Source: Camarhynchus parvulus (taxonomy: Eukaryota; Chordata; Aves; Passeriformes; Thraupidae). Taken from it: a DNA stretch of 64,000 bases. Below are positions 37,839 through 52,200 of the stretch, piece after piece. Where the stretch lies: NCBI RefSeq assembly GCF_901933205.1, contig NC_044601.1, positions 34,696,352 to 34,760,351 of the forward strand, written 5' to 3'. Every line of letters starts with the position of its first letter. Position 1 is the first letter of the stretch. The position numbers were made by a program, and so were the translations under genes. The notes beneath the pieces were generated by a model that had not been told where the DNA came from, did not search any database, and worked only from the letters and a program-made list of their open reading frames with translations.

Positions 37839-39506
37839 AACCAGCAGATTCTGATGCAAAACAGATGTTATGATGCTCTTCAAAGCTGATAAATTGCAAG
37901 GTGCAGTGTCTTTGGAGGAAAGACAGGCTGCAGTTGCAGCTAAGTTGCATCAGCAAGTCTCCAGTAATGAAAAACAAATCAGTAGTCTAGAGGGAAAATT
38001 AAACTTGTAAGAGAAATTCCCACTCTTTCAAACATGAGTATAAATATACGATGAATATGAATAGCAAATGAAAAGTGGAAGAATAAAAATGTAAATACTC
38101 TGTATAGCAATCTAAGCAGAAAGACTAAAGTTTTGGTATTGCATAGAGATGACTGCAGTCTCTAATGCAGAGCCTTCCCTGAGTCTGATTCCTTTGAAGA
38201 GGGTGAATGTTATCAAGGTACTAGGAGGGAAAGAAACGGGTGATCCAATTAATACAGCTGCGAACATCTGAGCCTGTTGGAATTAAGTGCAAACACTGCT
38301 GTGTATTTTTCAGAAGTACCATAATAATATCCCTGTAAACTGGAAGGAAGAAATCTATAATAGTTTTATCACTTTGAATTAGAGTAACAAAAGTGTACTC
38401 TTTCTCTTCTGAAATAAGGCAACTTAAAAGCAGTATTCATATTCTGTATTGTTGATTTATGTCAGACTAAGTAATTGCTTTTTCTGTCTATTGCACCCTC
38501 ATTATCCCTACAGGAGAGGCATCACCTTAGAGAGATTTATGGCAGGGCGTTGCCAAGAAAATTATTCTTTTTCTACTCTTTCACCCCAGGACATTTCCCC
38601 TTCCATGAGGCAAAATGAAACTAAGCATATATGAAAAATCTCTTGTTAGGGGTTGTTCTCACTGAATGGCCCGAAGAAATCTTTCTGTACATATTCTGCC
38701 CTTGTCAAAAAATTGATGTGTTGTTTATGCAACGTTTTCCATAGAGCTTCAAAACGTACAGTGCCAGGCTGAATCTGGCCATAGTTATTTGTTAAGCGGC
38801 ACATTACTGCAGAGGAATATCTGCCAGATCAGATATTATTTAATATACTTTGTCCAAAACATACAAATAATACACATAATAACTAAATCTTGACTATGAA
38901 GAATTTTGGCACTGCTTCTCTTGCTAAGAGAATGAATCTCCTGTTACTCATGATGTTCAGGTGAATCTTAATTTTTAAGAACTTTTGAGAAAGATTGGAC
39001 AAGAAGCAGGAAATGCATAAAGATGGGAGAAATATCTAACCTAATTCCTCTCTTTCAGAAATATTTTTTATTCCTTCTGGTGAGGGGGAGGTGATAATTT
39101 TCATTTTCTCAGACAGAGAGCCAAAGCATTTGTTTTATATATTTTACACTCAGATACTTCAAAACTGAGTGAGGAAATAGAAAGAGTTTTTTGTTACTCT
39201 CTTGGACACTTTTTCTTAACCCCTTAAGTGCTAAAATATTAAGATATGTAATGCTGTTGTTTGTTTAAGATACATAGATCAGTCAGATGTTTGGATTATA
39301 TTTTTTCAACCCCTTAAGTAAGCAGATATGGGGTGTAAGGAAAAGTTTTAAGAAGCAAATAAAAATTGTAAAATTTATAAATAATAAATTTTCTACATCT
39401 CAAATATGTGTACAGATTACAAATTAATTATTTTCTATCCTATGAAACTCAAAAATGGTAATTGAGACTATGTTTTGTTTCTATTCAACTGACAGCTTAA
39501 TTAATA

Positions 39507-39572
39507 TCTATATATCATCTATATATCCATATATCTATATATCTATATTTCTATATAACTATATATATATAG
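39507..39572. repeat. (CTATAT)n-like AT-rich microsatellite
   Basis: Irregular CTATATAT/CATATAT units ending in (AT)n. Confidence 0.85.
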
Positions 39573-40702
39573 TGAAAGATGCAATGTTTCCAGGAAAAAG
39601 TTCCTGAAAGCTTGAGATGCAGCAGGAATTACTGAAACTCCCTCGAAAACACATCAAATTTTCAACAGAAGGGATTTTACATAATGTAAATTACCTTTCA
39701 TGGCTCTTTTTTTCTCCAGATTTCTCTTTTTTTTGCTTCCAACTAAGATTTGTAGCAATAAAAATATCAAAATATTTCTTAATTTGTAATTTTGCATTTT
39801 CTTTTAGATATAGTTGCCTACAATCACTCAAGATTATTCTCGGTGTATTAAGAGTTGGTAAGTGACAGGTGATAAGAAGGGAAGCTTCTGGCATTTAACT
39901 GGTGTTTAACACAATAGCACATCACAGTGCTGGTCTAGAAAAGAATTTCCAATGACTTATGTATGTCTTATAATTTGTCTTTTAAATACTAGGCCTTTGC
40001 GACTCTTCAGTTAACTACCTAAACTGAACTCAATAACAACAATTAATTGAAACTGGTAACCTAAATTTCAAAAATATAAATAATGATGGCCATGTTCTTC
40101 TTTGGTTGTCCCTGTTTATAGGAACTGTCTTAGGCTTATGGAGACTGAGACAGACTGTGTTTCTGCTTCTTTCACTTAAAATGTTTCCAGTGTTTAGATG
40201 GGTTTACCATCACTGCTTGACCACATAAAGGTCAAGAGCTAATGAGACTGTTGAACTATGGATATATCAGGGTATAGACAGCAGCAATGGAAAAAATCTA
40301 TACAAGTTCTGTGTAAGATGATGGGTGGTTTTAGCACAGCTACAAATAGGTACAGCTGCCAATGAATCATGCAACTAAACATTAAGCAAAGCTTCTACAA
40401 AAGACTCCAAAGAAATGTTAAGAAATTAATAAATGGCGAAATATTTCTTCACTTGCCATGTTTTCTGTCACTCTCAGGAACAGTCTTAAAACAAAGAATT
40501 GGAGACATATTTTACATATTTTAGTAAAATTACTCTTTGTACAACAAATAATGAATTTTAGCTGCCTATTCTGTCCCGACCATTTAAGAAAAATTTACAA
40601 GTATGTTTGTAAAAATATAAGATTTTGTTGAAATGGCTCTTGAATCAGATTGATTAATATTTAAGTACAGCATGGGAACTTACCACAGTGTTATGGACAA
40701 TG

Positions 40703-40745
40703 AATTTCTAATGTGCTCCAGTGCACAGTCTAGGCATTAGAAATT
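40703..40745. repeat. Interrupted palindrome, 11-bp arms
   Basis: AATTTCTAATG at 40703-40713 and its exact reverse complement CATTAGAAATT at 40735-40745. A smaller nested TGTGC...GCACA pair lies in the 21-bp spacer. Confidence 0.75.
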
Positions 40746-41756
40746 TATCAATACTGTAAATTGTATGCTATGATATACAACAAGTTTGCATGGTGCTGGA
40801 TTTACTGTATTTCTAAAGAGGTAAAGTGCCTGACTAATATCTGTACTTTTCTTTTTATTATTAAAGAATTGCTCTCTATTTTGGGAACAAATGACAGTTT
40901 AGTATGCATGTTGGGTAGAAAGAAAAGAATACTTGAGCTTCTAGATAATGGCATAGTTGAATGTTCCAGGAAACCATTGCATAATAAAATATGATAATAT
41001 TGGATAAGCTACTTAAGCAAAAGTCCTAATCAGGAAAAAGACAATTTACTTATTTTTCTTCTAAATAACAGCTTATATTTCAGAAAATTTGGTATCTATG
41101 TCAGTCATAAGTTTAAAATTCTGTGAAATGTAATTTGGGATTAATCCAGCTCTAGCCTTTAGTGGGCTTCTTCTGCCATGGGAGTAATTAGACTAAGTTC
41201 AATAGATTTCACAGGATGTGAAATCGCAAAGATCCCAGAATAAGGCACCACATGCAGCCTGACAGTGAACAAATAGCAGAACAGTGACACTGAAAAGAAA
41301 AAATTTAGGAAGAAAAATTAATTCATATTTTGTGAACCAGGACTAGATGGAATTAGCTTTATTTGCATCATCTTCCTTCACAATGTAGAATCCCTAAAAC
41401 AAATACTTAACTGTGGCTGCAGAGTGGATGGCAAGATGTTTTTGCATTTATTTCAGAAGTAGCTTCTTCTTGGCAAGAAAACCCAAAACAAAACATAACA
41501 AAATATAAAAAAAACAAACAAAAGGGAGAATTATGTACAGAATATATATTTAATTTTTACAAAAGTGTACAAAATGGTTGCAAAATCAGATATTTTTTTC
41601 TCAAATTGAGCTTTTTTGAACTGAGATACTGCTAGTGCTGCAGAGAGATCTTTTCCTAGCTGAGAAATGATGCAATTTGTTAATTGTATCACATTACAAT
41701 GAAATTACATAGAAATAGGTGAGTCCCGTTTTCTAAATCATGACATTTTAAAATAC

Positions 41757-41912
41757 ACCAAGCCTACTAGATTTCAAGAGGTGTTTGGATTAGGCTATCA
41801 GGAATACAGTGTGATTTTTGGGGTTGTCCTGTGCAGTGCCAAGAACCGGTCTCTATAATCCTTTGGGGTTCCTTTAAATTCAGGATATTCTGTGATTTTA
41901 TGATCCTATAAA
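41757..41912 (+). mobile_element. CR1 3' end fragment, plus strand
   Basis: Short decayed CR1 tail recognisable from TTTCAAGAGGTGTTTGG, the GGGGTTGTCCTGTGCAG segment and the ending CAGGATATTCTGTGATTTTATGAT. Confidence 0.8.
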
Positions 41913-44900
41913 ATAATTTGAAACATTATAAAATACATTATAACAATTCTTGGTTAGCTGAAAATTATTATGCTTCTGTGTAAGTCCACTTTCTACCAAA
42001 TGGTTATGACTGTTAAAGTGGAAACCATTGTTAAGTTAGGCAGCATAAATAAAAATACACAAACCTATCTGATCACTGGATAAGTGGTACATTAACAGAA
42101 GAATAATCTGATTCAAATTAATAAATTGGTTATTTGTTCTTATTTTGCTTTGACTATTTTATTGTTTTCCTTTTTCAAATTGACTGCATTTTTTAAAAAC
42201 CTCTTAATAACCTCATAGTGACATTTATGCTACTTCTTGCTGGATAGTGCCTACCCTTCATGTAGACTATGTATAGGAATAGAAGGAAAAGAAAGAACAT
42301 TAGTTAATGCCTTTGAGAGTGTGGTATTTTTGTAAGTTTCATTTTGCTGCCAGTGAATCAGCATTTTTCTAGCACTGAAGTACCATTTCTTAAGTTGTCA
42401 CATATACATGGTTTACATACAGTGGACATTCATCAATGTGAGTGAAAAGATAATGTTTCCCTAAGCATGCAATGAAGAGAATGCATTTCTACCAGCACTT
42501 GGGAGAAAATAATTATTACAGAAAACTTTACAATCATGGTGTTTAGGTGTCGCAGGTAACATACATTAGAAAAAAATGGATTCAAAGTCCGAAAACCAGC
42601 ATTTAGTGGGAGGTGAATAAAATGTGGGAACCTGTGTATGAATTTGGTACAATTGACCTCCAAGAATTAAAATTATGTAGGCTGTCTCTGCAGAGTCATT
42701 CTGCATTGATGCTTGTTAAACAGAAAGAATATTTTTTGTTACATTAAAAGTAGGCAATTGAGTTTAACCAGGATAAAAAAATAGTTTTGTCCTGGCAAAA
42801 TTATGTAAATGTAACATCATATTTGTCTGAATAGAAGTATCATTGGTAGCCATACCTAGTAGAAAACTAAAAAATAAAACATTTTATAACCTTCTTTTAC
42901 CATGTCAATTCCTCTTTCCTCCTCCTCAGAGCAAGCTAAGCCTTCTTTGGTCAGAAGGTCATATTTTTTTAGGTTAATTATACTAAACTGGGACTTTAGG
43001 CTAAGATAAGGTTGATCATTACACAGCTGTAAAGCAGTGTCTCGGTAAAGATAATTTGAATAAAATTTTTATAGTGTAGTTTTCTGTTTTCAGTTAAAAA
43101 GAGATGAGAGAGTTAACTTATGTAGTAGAAATAAAGTACAAAAATATTACTGTAGCAGTTCCTTAACTATTAACAAACCATAATATGTGCAGCAGCATCA
43201 GCTAGACTAAAATAGATCACTTCTGTGCCACCTGTAGTGCCATGTGACTTTTTCAACAAAAATCCTATATATCCATTTAAAAGTTATATTAGGAATAAAC
43301 AATACCTGAGAGAGAATAATTACTTTTTTTAGAAGTTCTTACATGCAAAATGAGTTAAATACTCATTCTGCTTCATTGAAGGCAGAGTTGAAATGGTAAT
43401 ATTTCACTTTTCAAGTTCAAAAAAGACGGTGCTTATCACAGTCGTCAGACATTCCTAAATTTCCTTCACAGAACAATATGAGATTGAGGACACCACGAGG
43501 AACAGTCTTCTCTACAAAGTCAACATGTCTGTAAAGTAAGACAAATGTATTTCAGGTCTGCACAATGGAAGTCATGAGATTTGGAAAGAAAAAAGTTGTA
43601 CAAATTAATGGGGATATTTATTGAATCTTATGGTATACTTTGAAAAGGTTTTAGATCTCTTAATGTCTCCTGTAACAGCTACTTTCTAGAGTTCCTTCAA
43701 TGTTCTTTTTGAATTTTGCTTTTATATTGAGAAGCTTATTTTCATAATGTACAGAAGTGTCCCTAAATATTGGTCTAAAGTATTGTACATATTTTGTTAT
43801 TTTGAGTGCAGCTTTTTTGTCAGGACATGCTCTCATAAAAACTCTGAAGGTTACTTGATGTGCTTTTTAATTTAAATAGCCAAGAGTTTATTCCATCAGG
43901 CAGCCCTTTAAGCTTTAAAGTTAAAACATTCACTGCTTCTTTCACTGAATTTGATGGGTGAGAAGGAGCAAAGTCATCCAGCAGTTACAAAGACAAATAT
44001 TTTTGTAGTTTGACTGTTTTATGTACTTTTGTAGATTCTATTTATTCTTAAAAATATTGACTCGATTTTACAGCCTGATTAGACTTAGACTTTTTCTTGT
44101 GTAAACCCAAGCCTAGTTGACTGCTACATATGCACCTTATTTATAACACAGAAATACTTTGTTCGTATTCAGCTGAGATGTAAATTTTACAAAATTGAAG
44201 AAAGCTCTTTCAGTGGTGTAATATCCTTGTCACTAATGAACTTTACTAGTAAATTAAGAAATTAAGTCCCTGCAATATTTTGTGTTTTAAACTGTGTAAT
44301 ATCCACTGTAAATAATAGAGTAGATCGATAGCTGGCATCACTACTGGAAACCCTCCTGACTTTGTTACTAGTTACCATTATAGCAGTGTTAAGCCCACTG
44401 CATTTAAAAAGTTTGACAGTCTGCCCTTTTAAGGAGGGGAAGAAATTAATTAAAATTGTTCTTTTTCTCTTTTATTATCTTTTGTGCTGATGCAAAATGA
44501 TTTGTGTAATTTATGTGTGAATATTTTGCATTTTGTTAATAAATGTTTACTTTTTTGTAAATCTTAGTCTGAACTAGTCTGTGGGAAGAGTGGTTTCAGG
44601 GAACTGACTTTTCACTGTTATCTTTAGACAACCCTCCTCAGAAACTTCTCCTGAGGATACCTATAGCATGACCTATTTCACCTCCACTGTGCATTTCACA
44701 GCACATCCACAGCAAAATAAACTTTATTTTCACTTAATTTGATGGATTAACTTGGAAACTGATGTTGCTATGGTCCATAAGGAAAAAATGTCATTTGGTA
44801 ACCATCAGTAACCAGGAAAAATGGGACAAGATGTGCATCAACTGACATAGCTGGCAGTAGAGCGAAACTGACTGTATGAAATTAGATAACACCTGGAAAA

Positions 44901-46018
44901 ATTCATACAGCTTGATGTTGTCTAAGCTGTTATTATGTAACTCTAACTTATGCTTGCTTTTAATAATCGTTGATAATATCTGGCTCTTTTGAACAAATTA
45001 TTGGTCTTTGGGTTTTGTTTAAATGCAAATAGTATATTTCAGTATATTTTTAAAGTATCCTATTATTCCTCCTATAAATGTGGAAAATGTAGTTCAACAG
45101 AAGGAAATGAAATGTAGTAATATAATAATGAAATGAAATAACATCTAGTAATTTTTTATTATTATTTTTAAAGTCATTGAAATGTGAACTTATTTGAGAT
45201 TAATGTTATCTTTCCTGCACAATTCTTTCAGTTTTTCTCATTAAACTCCATGTACCAATTAATCTGCTAGTTAACCTTCCTCTCCTGTGTCACACTGTGA
45301 TCTCAGAATGCTACCGCATTTTCAAATTTTAGTTCAAGATGTCACTACTGATATAATTGTGTGTTTTGTACTCCACAAGTTTATTTATGTGTAGTAATTT
45401 AAATCATAAAATTTAATTATTATTTAAATCAGCAAGAAAGATGTTTGCACTTAAATCATTTACTCTTGTTTTACATTAATGCATTTTAGTCAGTGTCTAG
45501 AAACAAAGAAGAGCTTCTGCTTAGTAAGAATTTAGGATAGGATGGCTACTGAAATAGTGTTTGTACTGCATTAAGTGGGGGTTTTCAAATGCAGCAAAAA
45601 TTATTCCTTAATCTATTAAATATATATAAAGAAATATTAAGGATTATGTAATGATTCTATATTTTTAAAGGTATCATATAAATGAAAAGTATTTTTAAAA
45701 GTAAAAACTCATTGCTAGCATTTTTGGTCTATTTAAATTTTTTTTGTGTTTGTTTTATTAAGAAATTAAAGGACCATCAGTAATTAAAGGTTGGTGGAAA
45801 ATACATTTAAATAAAATTTTAGGTAATGAAATACATTTACAAGAAAAATGGGAAAGGATTTCAGAACCTATTTGGTTACCCTGTCCACTAATAACTGATT
45901 TGCTGTCTGCAGATATTGGATTTTGGACCTCTTCTTTAAGATAATTTTAAAAAGGTTTTGATATTTTTAATATATGTTTTTCTTCTGGTTTTGCCCTTCA
46001 ATGAGAGTAAAAATAATT
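41913..46018. other. AT-rich non-coding DNA
   Basis: No gene or mobile element recognised. A 3'-UTR-like stretch with AATAAA near 44540 has no visible coding exon upstream. Confidence 0.55.
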
Positions 46019-46198
46019 TTAGGACAATTCAGGTTGAGAAGGACCTCAGGAACTTCTTTCCTTCTTGCAGAAGGATCAGTTATGATCTCACACCAGGTTG
46101 CTCAAGCCTTCATCCAGTTGGGCTTGAAAACTTCTGGATATGGTACCTGAATGGCCTCTATGGATAACCTACTTTTTCTGATTGACTGTCCTCAAGGA
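46019..46198 (-). mobile_element. CR1 3' UTR remnant, minus strand
   Basis: Old CR1 tail without its terminal repeat. On the plus strand it reads CAGGTTGAGAAGGACCT, then ACCAGGTTGCTCAAG and GGGCTTGAAAACTTCTGG, matching the order of the CR1 3' region. Confidence 0.75.
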
Positions 46199-46201
46199 AA
46201 A

Positions 46202-46253
46202 GAAAAGTTATATCTTATAACTTTTCAGAATAAGATGTTATGAACATCTTATT
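46202..46253. repeat. Two perfect hairpins in tandem
   Basis: Hairpin 1: GAAAAGTTAT (46202-46211), 5-nt loop, ATAACTTTTC (46217-46226). Hairpin 2: AATAAGATGTT (46229-46239), loop ATG, AACATCTTATT (46243-46253). Only 2 bp separate them. They directly follow the CR1 remnant. Confidence 0.85.
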
Positions 46254-49200
46254 TTGTTATAGATACTATAAAAGATAATATAACTTCCTAAATTCCGTTT
46301 TATACTTGACCCTGCACAACATAGCTGATGACAGAATATGCGATCCAAATTTTTTAAGAACTTCAATAGCAACTTTGAAGTGCCTGAACATGATTTTTGT
46401 ACTGTATTTTATCTGTTGAAGTTCAAGTGAGAAGGGGTCTATATACCATATATCCTAATTCAAATTTAAAGCATTCATTTACTACGGAAAAATGTATTTC
46501 TTTCTTAATAGGATTGAATTAATTTCAACCGGCATAAACATTCTGAATTAAATAAATGCAGCTTCATATACCCTGTAGTGTCATGAGATATGGCTGCTCC
46601 TTCCATTGAGACTTCGTTGAATAAAGACCTGGTAACTTTTAGATTAAATTTAAAAATCAGCAAAACAAACCAAGCCCCAAACAATCAAACAAACAAACAA
46701 ACAGAACAAACCGAACAAAAAGAAGCAAACAAACAAAGCCAACAAAAAAAAGGGAAAAAAAGGATGAAATATAGGAAACCAACATATAAATACATTAGAC
46801 TGGCTTTATATTCCAAAGGAAGCAGGGAAAACTGATGACTATTTGAAGATGGGAATAGGAATGCAATTACTATGCAAGCAGGATCAAAGCTATAGGTTAG
46901 ACACCTTTGTGAAGTTGCCCCTTAAAAGATCTCTTTTCTAGACATTGAGATATGTGAAAAGTTAAAAAACACCACTTTGTCTAATGTACTTGTGGTACAA
47001 TCAATTTCAAAATTAGATAAATAATTCAAAGTTAAGGATGTTTACCTAATCTCAAATGACTAGGTAATAAAATGATCTTTGCTTTTTTTCCTCAGAATCT
47101 GCTCAAATATGGAGTATTTTAAGATATTGGAAGAATGAATTCAAACCCAGGGTCTGTAAAATTTGAGTAAAATAAATATCAATACCTCTTATGATAAATG
47201 AACAGTAGAAAATAAATATACATAAAATAATGCCATACATATACTGTCATGAAATAACTATGACATATCCAAATAGCAATGCTTATATTCATTTCTGTAT
47301 AAAAAATCTACAAACTGAATTACTTTCTTTTTCTTAAGCCCACAGGCAATTTTAGAAAGTAATTTTTAAGGTCTGCCTTTGCTTGTGCTATACTGCCCAT
47401 TTCTTTGAGTTCAGTGTTGTACTTTCCCCACTGTCAAAGGCTAAGGGAATTCTAAGTTCTTTCAGGGAAACAAGAGAGGCTCTTTTGCCTTCGTACCTAC
47501 CATTCATTTTTGATAAATATCCAAATGATGATAATTCTCTAGGTGCCCTAGCAATCTTTGGTGTCGAATTAGACTTAACATGTTTAAATAAATAGCAACA
47601 GTGTGAATATTTGAGCACATTACTTAGGGAATCTCCCAGTTTCTTTCCAAAATAGTCTCATACTTCATTTGAGACAAATGAAGACATTAATGTGAGCAGG
47701 CAAATATGGGATTGTACTGATACTTACAAACTAGTGCTGCATTTAGGATAGTTAATTTAGTGTTGGAGTCTTTAATTCTCTGTAACAGTAATAGTTGTAG
47801 GCTGCTTCAAATTCACCATCATCAATATGCATAAGCATTCCTGGACAATTTGACATATCACAGAGTGGTGTTTCAAATTGCATGCTCCCAGTCTCCAAGA
47901 ACTGCATTATTTCTCTGAATCCACATTATCTTGAGACAGACTTCTGTACTTTCACAGGAAACCTGTGTGAAATCCCCTTTTATTCCTTCATAGCTGATGG
48001 CTTTCTTTTACTTTTACAACCTTTTCTATCTAAAAACATGGAAATAAACACTGTGGGGAGGTGAGGGGAAAATTCTGAGCAGTGATCTCATGGATTGCTT
48101 TGTAGCATTGGTTGAAAAAACATTACTTTGAGAGATATTAATTCATAATAGTAGTTGACTGAGTAAAATCACTTTATGCACAAACAGCTCTGCTACATTT
48201 GACCTTGAACATTAAATGTATTTTTTGGCTGCGTAAGTTTGTGTCATAGATTTTACTTTGTCCTGCACCTTTCTCAACTGATTAGACCTAAAAGCCAAGT
48301 GGTAGCACAAATAAATATGAAAATGTATTTTTACCAGTATCTGAACTCTTTGTATGAGGGAGTTTCTGAGATATCTGAATCCCATAAAGTGATTTTTTAT
48401 GTATGGTCTTATTGTGAGAGATAGTCATGAATATGGTGCTTAGTGAGTAATATGCTTCATGAGTGACTTAATTGTTTATATGAATCTGTTCACCATTCTG
48501 TAGCACAGAAGTATCCGTAAAAGGAGATATATCAAGTCTTTCTTGCCTTGATATGTCTTGGTGGAGGTTACAGGTTCAACATCAACTCTTCCAAGCATCT
48601 GAAAATAAAGCACAAATGTTTCCACTTTTGCCTTCTTACACGTTTTGAATTGTGATAACTTTAAAAATAGCTCTGTAAAAATAAGGCCTCTACTTCCAGT
48701 GAATTGTATTTGACTAGGAAAGTAATAAAAGGGTCATTTGTAGAAGGATAATCAGCATTTTAAAGTAAAAGTAGAAATTTAAAATAAAATTAATAATCAA
48801 AAATATTTGTGTAGGACCATAACTAACCCTGAAACTGACATTTTAATTTTCTCAAGGCCTACAGTTAAAATATGTTGAGTAAAAAAAGGCATTTATTATT
48901 TGAAGTTCACAACTGTGATAGAAGAATGTCATTTTTATTAATCAAAGCATATATTTCATTAGCAAGATCCTCTTTTAGCAGTGCTATGTATGTTCTGAAC
49001 TAAGTATTCATCTGACAATCATGGTCTATTAAAATTAGGAATTATGCTAATGGTACAAATTTATGATTCTAAATTTGTGAAGGTTGGTATAATTAAGATA
49101 GGCATGCTGACAGAAGAAATGCTTCTATCAAACTTGTTCAAGGTGATCAGTGTCAACATTTTGATATTTAAAGCCAGGATTTTAAAACTGTGCAATATAA

Positions 49201-52200
49201 CTTAATTAATCAAAATGCGGAGGAAGTGTCTTTGCTTCCTCTTCTTTAAGAATGAATGATTATGGTATTTTATTTCTGCCATAAAATAATCTTGACACTG
49301 AAGAAATTATACATGTGAAATTTCTTCAATTTGCTGACTTCAAATCTACGAAGTTTTGGTTTTTAAAATGTGAGGTCATACTAAGATGTTAAATCTATAA
49401 AGTATGGATTAATTTCAAAGAGTCCAGTAGGCAACAGAAAGAAGATACAAAATTTTATGCCCCTTTGTCTGGGTTTCTCACTAGTGTGATGAGAGTTACA
49501 TGCTGGCCCAGCAAATTTTATCTTTTCAGCGATTTCTATGAGGCAGAAGATGTATCTTAGTCTATGGAATCTGTAAACATTGAAAATCAGCTAATGTTAC
49601 ATTGCATGGGAATTAATAATTTTACAGTTTCCAAGGCTCATTATAATGTTTAGTGCATAACTTGATTAATCTCTTCCCCTTTGTTCTTCTGATTTCTCAG
49701 GAGAATGAATTGTCTTTGAATATTAATAGACTGAGATAGTTTATAGATTAAGGTGGCAGAACTGTGATCTCTTCAGTGTTCTGCATCCCAGTTGACCTTT
49801 CCACCATGAGGTGGTCTTTCTATCATTTAGGATCCATAAAGTTAGTAAAGATTTACCATTTCTGTAGAGCTGTTCAATCTTCTTTCCATAGAAAAGCATA
49901 TCTTAAAAATTAGTAGAGCAGAAACAATAGCAATATTAGGTCACAATGTCTGATTTGGCTCTTATAAGTAAGTTGTGTCTGCTAGGTAGAGCTTATCCTA
50001 AGGAAGGACATGTGGTCTAAAAGTAGGTCTCTGTGAACAACACACTTTTCAAAATGGTGTAAAAGTTAGGATCATAATAAATAATGGCAATCTCTCACAT
50101 GATAATCCACTTCTCAGGCCAAAAAAAATCATAATTCCCTAGGTTTATTATTTTTCTGAGCAATCCATATTCATTTTCTTTATAAGAACAATTAGAGTAA
50201 AAGTTACCTGAGAATACAGGGTGGCCTGACAGATACAGGAATCTTTTGGCAAGAGAGAAACAAAACCTATAGGAAGGAAGAGAAATAAGTCACATATTTA
50301 TTGGAGAAATACATTAGCCACAGGATAATTGCACAAAACAGAACAGGAACCAAAATTTTGTTAATGTAGTGAAAGGAACTGCAGTTAAAACCTTTATCAA
50401 ATTTATCTTAAATTCTTATATGAGTCAGGAACAACTGAAATTGTGTTTCCCCACTGCCTGTTAAAGAAAATTATTAATTAAATTTCAATTAAAGTCTTTC
50501 CAGAAGCAAACTATTTATTGGTACAAAACTTTTTTGCACACCTGCGCTACATTATTAAACTTTTCTGGAACAAAATTAAAAAGCACAGTAAAATAGCACT
50601 GTACTGGCCCTCTCTTCACTCTTACTACTGTTTCTCTAGTAATAAAGATTCTACCATAAAGGCAGATTTATAAAGAAAACATAATTCAGTCTTGTAACCT
50701 CAGCTACCTGGATGACCTGATGAAACAGCAGATGATATAAATAATAAGATTTGCATAAAAATCACTATCTTTCAAATCACATCAGTTGTGGTTCTCCACC
50801 TCATCCTAGTTCTGATGGCACAATAAAAATGTAGGTTTAAGTTTATGCCTGGGTGGAAAGTAAATTTAATGTATATTAGGGTAGTGAAATGTAGATTACT
50901 ATAGATTTTAGATATAGCAGACAGGGATAGAACCAGATGAGGCTTTTCCTCCCAGTAGCTATCAAAACTTTATAATCTAGTCTGCTAATTGTCCTTTAAA
51001 AAATAGGAAAATCTACTTCTTTCACATCACATTCCTATACCTCTAGATTCATGCTCAGCCAATATGAAAAACATCATGAGATATATATAAGAATATATAA
51101 AAATTAAATTTGAGAAAAAGTGAAAACATTTACATCTGATCTAAAGAGAACAGAGCTTTAGTTTAACAAGAATATATTTTTCCGTAGCTGCAGCAAGAGC
51201 ATAGTTTCCATATACTTAATCCATCAGATTTAATAGATAATCAATTAAACCATGGCAAAAATTATAATAAAAATTGAATCCTAGAGCTTCATAATTACAT
51301 CATTAATAATAGGATTTGTGAGATTCAAGTTACTTGTAACTTCTGAAAAGTAAATATTCTTATACTTATCTCCTAATAAGATCATTAAAAGGTACAATAC
51401 AAATCCCTTCATTCTTCACCCTATACTAGCTATACCCAAATTGTTTTTTCCAGAATCCTTTCATGAGAAGCTTCTCAAAGAGGTTTATTTACTGCATATC
51501 TACTGCATTTAGGTGATTCCCCTGATAGTTATGAGAAAAATTAAATACCTGTTTTCCAGTTTTTGACATAAATTTTCAAATATCATATATCTCTAGGCAA
51601 ATAGTGTACAATTATTCAATTCATCTCCTCTCTTTAGATTTCTTAGAAAGAAATAAGTTTTTGTTAGTATTTAATACACACTATTAGGATTTCTAAGTCA
51701 CATAGCATTGTGTAAACTTTTGCTTTCCAGATGCAAAAAGCTTCCTTCTTGTATTTTGCTTTTACATGGAAACTATAATGGCATTTTTGTCTGCTCCAAG
51801 GATTTAAAATTCAGTGTAAGGAGACTTAAGATAACCCTAAAAGAAACTGGAAGAAAGTATGAGTTTCCTGTTTGTGAAAGATCTCAAGAAGAACCACAGC
51901 TTTCCATCACCCTTCACATGGGTCTTGACACCTTCCTGTGCTCCACAGGGTGCCTAGGGTTTACCAAAAATATTTCTGTTGAAATAGTGTCTTAAACCAG
52001 TGGCAACTCCATACATTCTAGTAGCCAGAGTTCATCCCAGAGGTGCTGTGATCATTCATACTTTCTTATTTCTTGAATTTATGTATGAGTTTTCTATAAA
52101 AAAATTTCAACCTGCATAAAAGAATGATTTTCTGCCCCACTCTACCCTGCCCTACTTTTCTAATCTTTGACAGATTGCTATTCAGTTATTTTACTCTTAT

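Larger units (their letters stand above)
37839..41756. other. AT-rich non-coding DNA
   Basis: No gene recognised. It holds an AT-rich microsatellite at 39507-39572 and an interrupted palindrome at 40703-40745. Confidence 0.55.

Noticed and set aside
44280..44580. 3'-UTR-like sequence with AATAAA near 44540
   Set aside because: No coding exon upstream; AT-rich DNA yields this motif often.
47383..47618. Opposed open frames of about 70 codons
   Set aside because: Neither has splice sites or homology that I can see.
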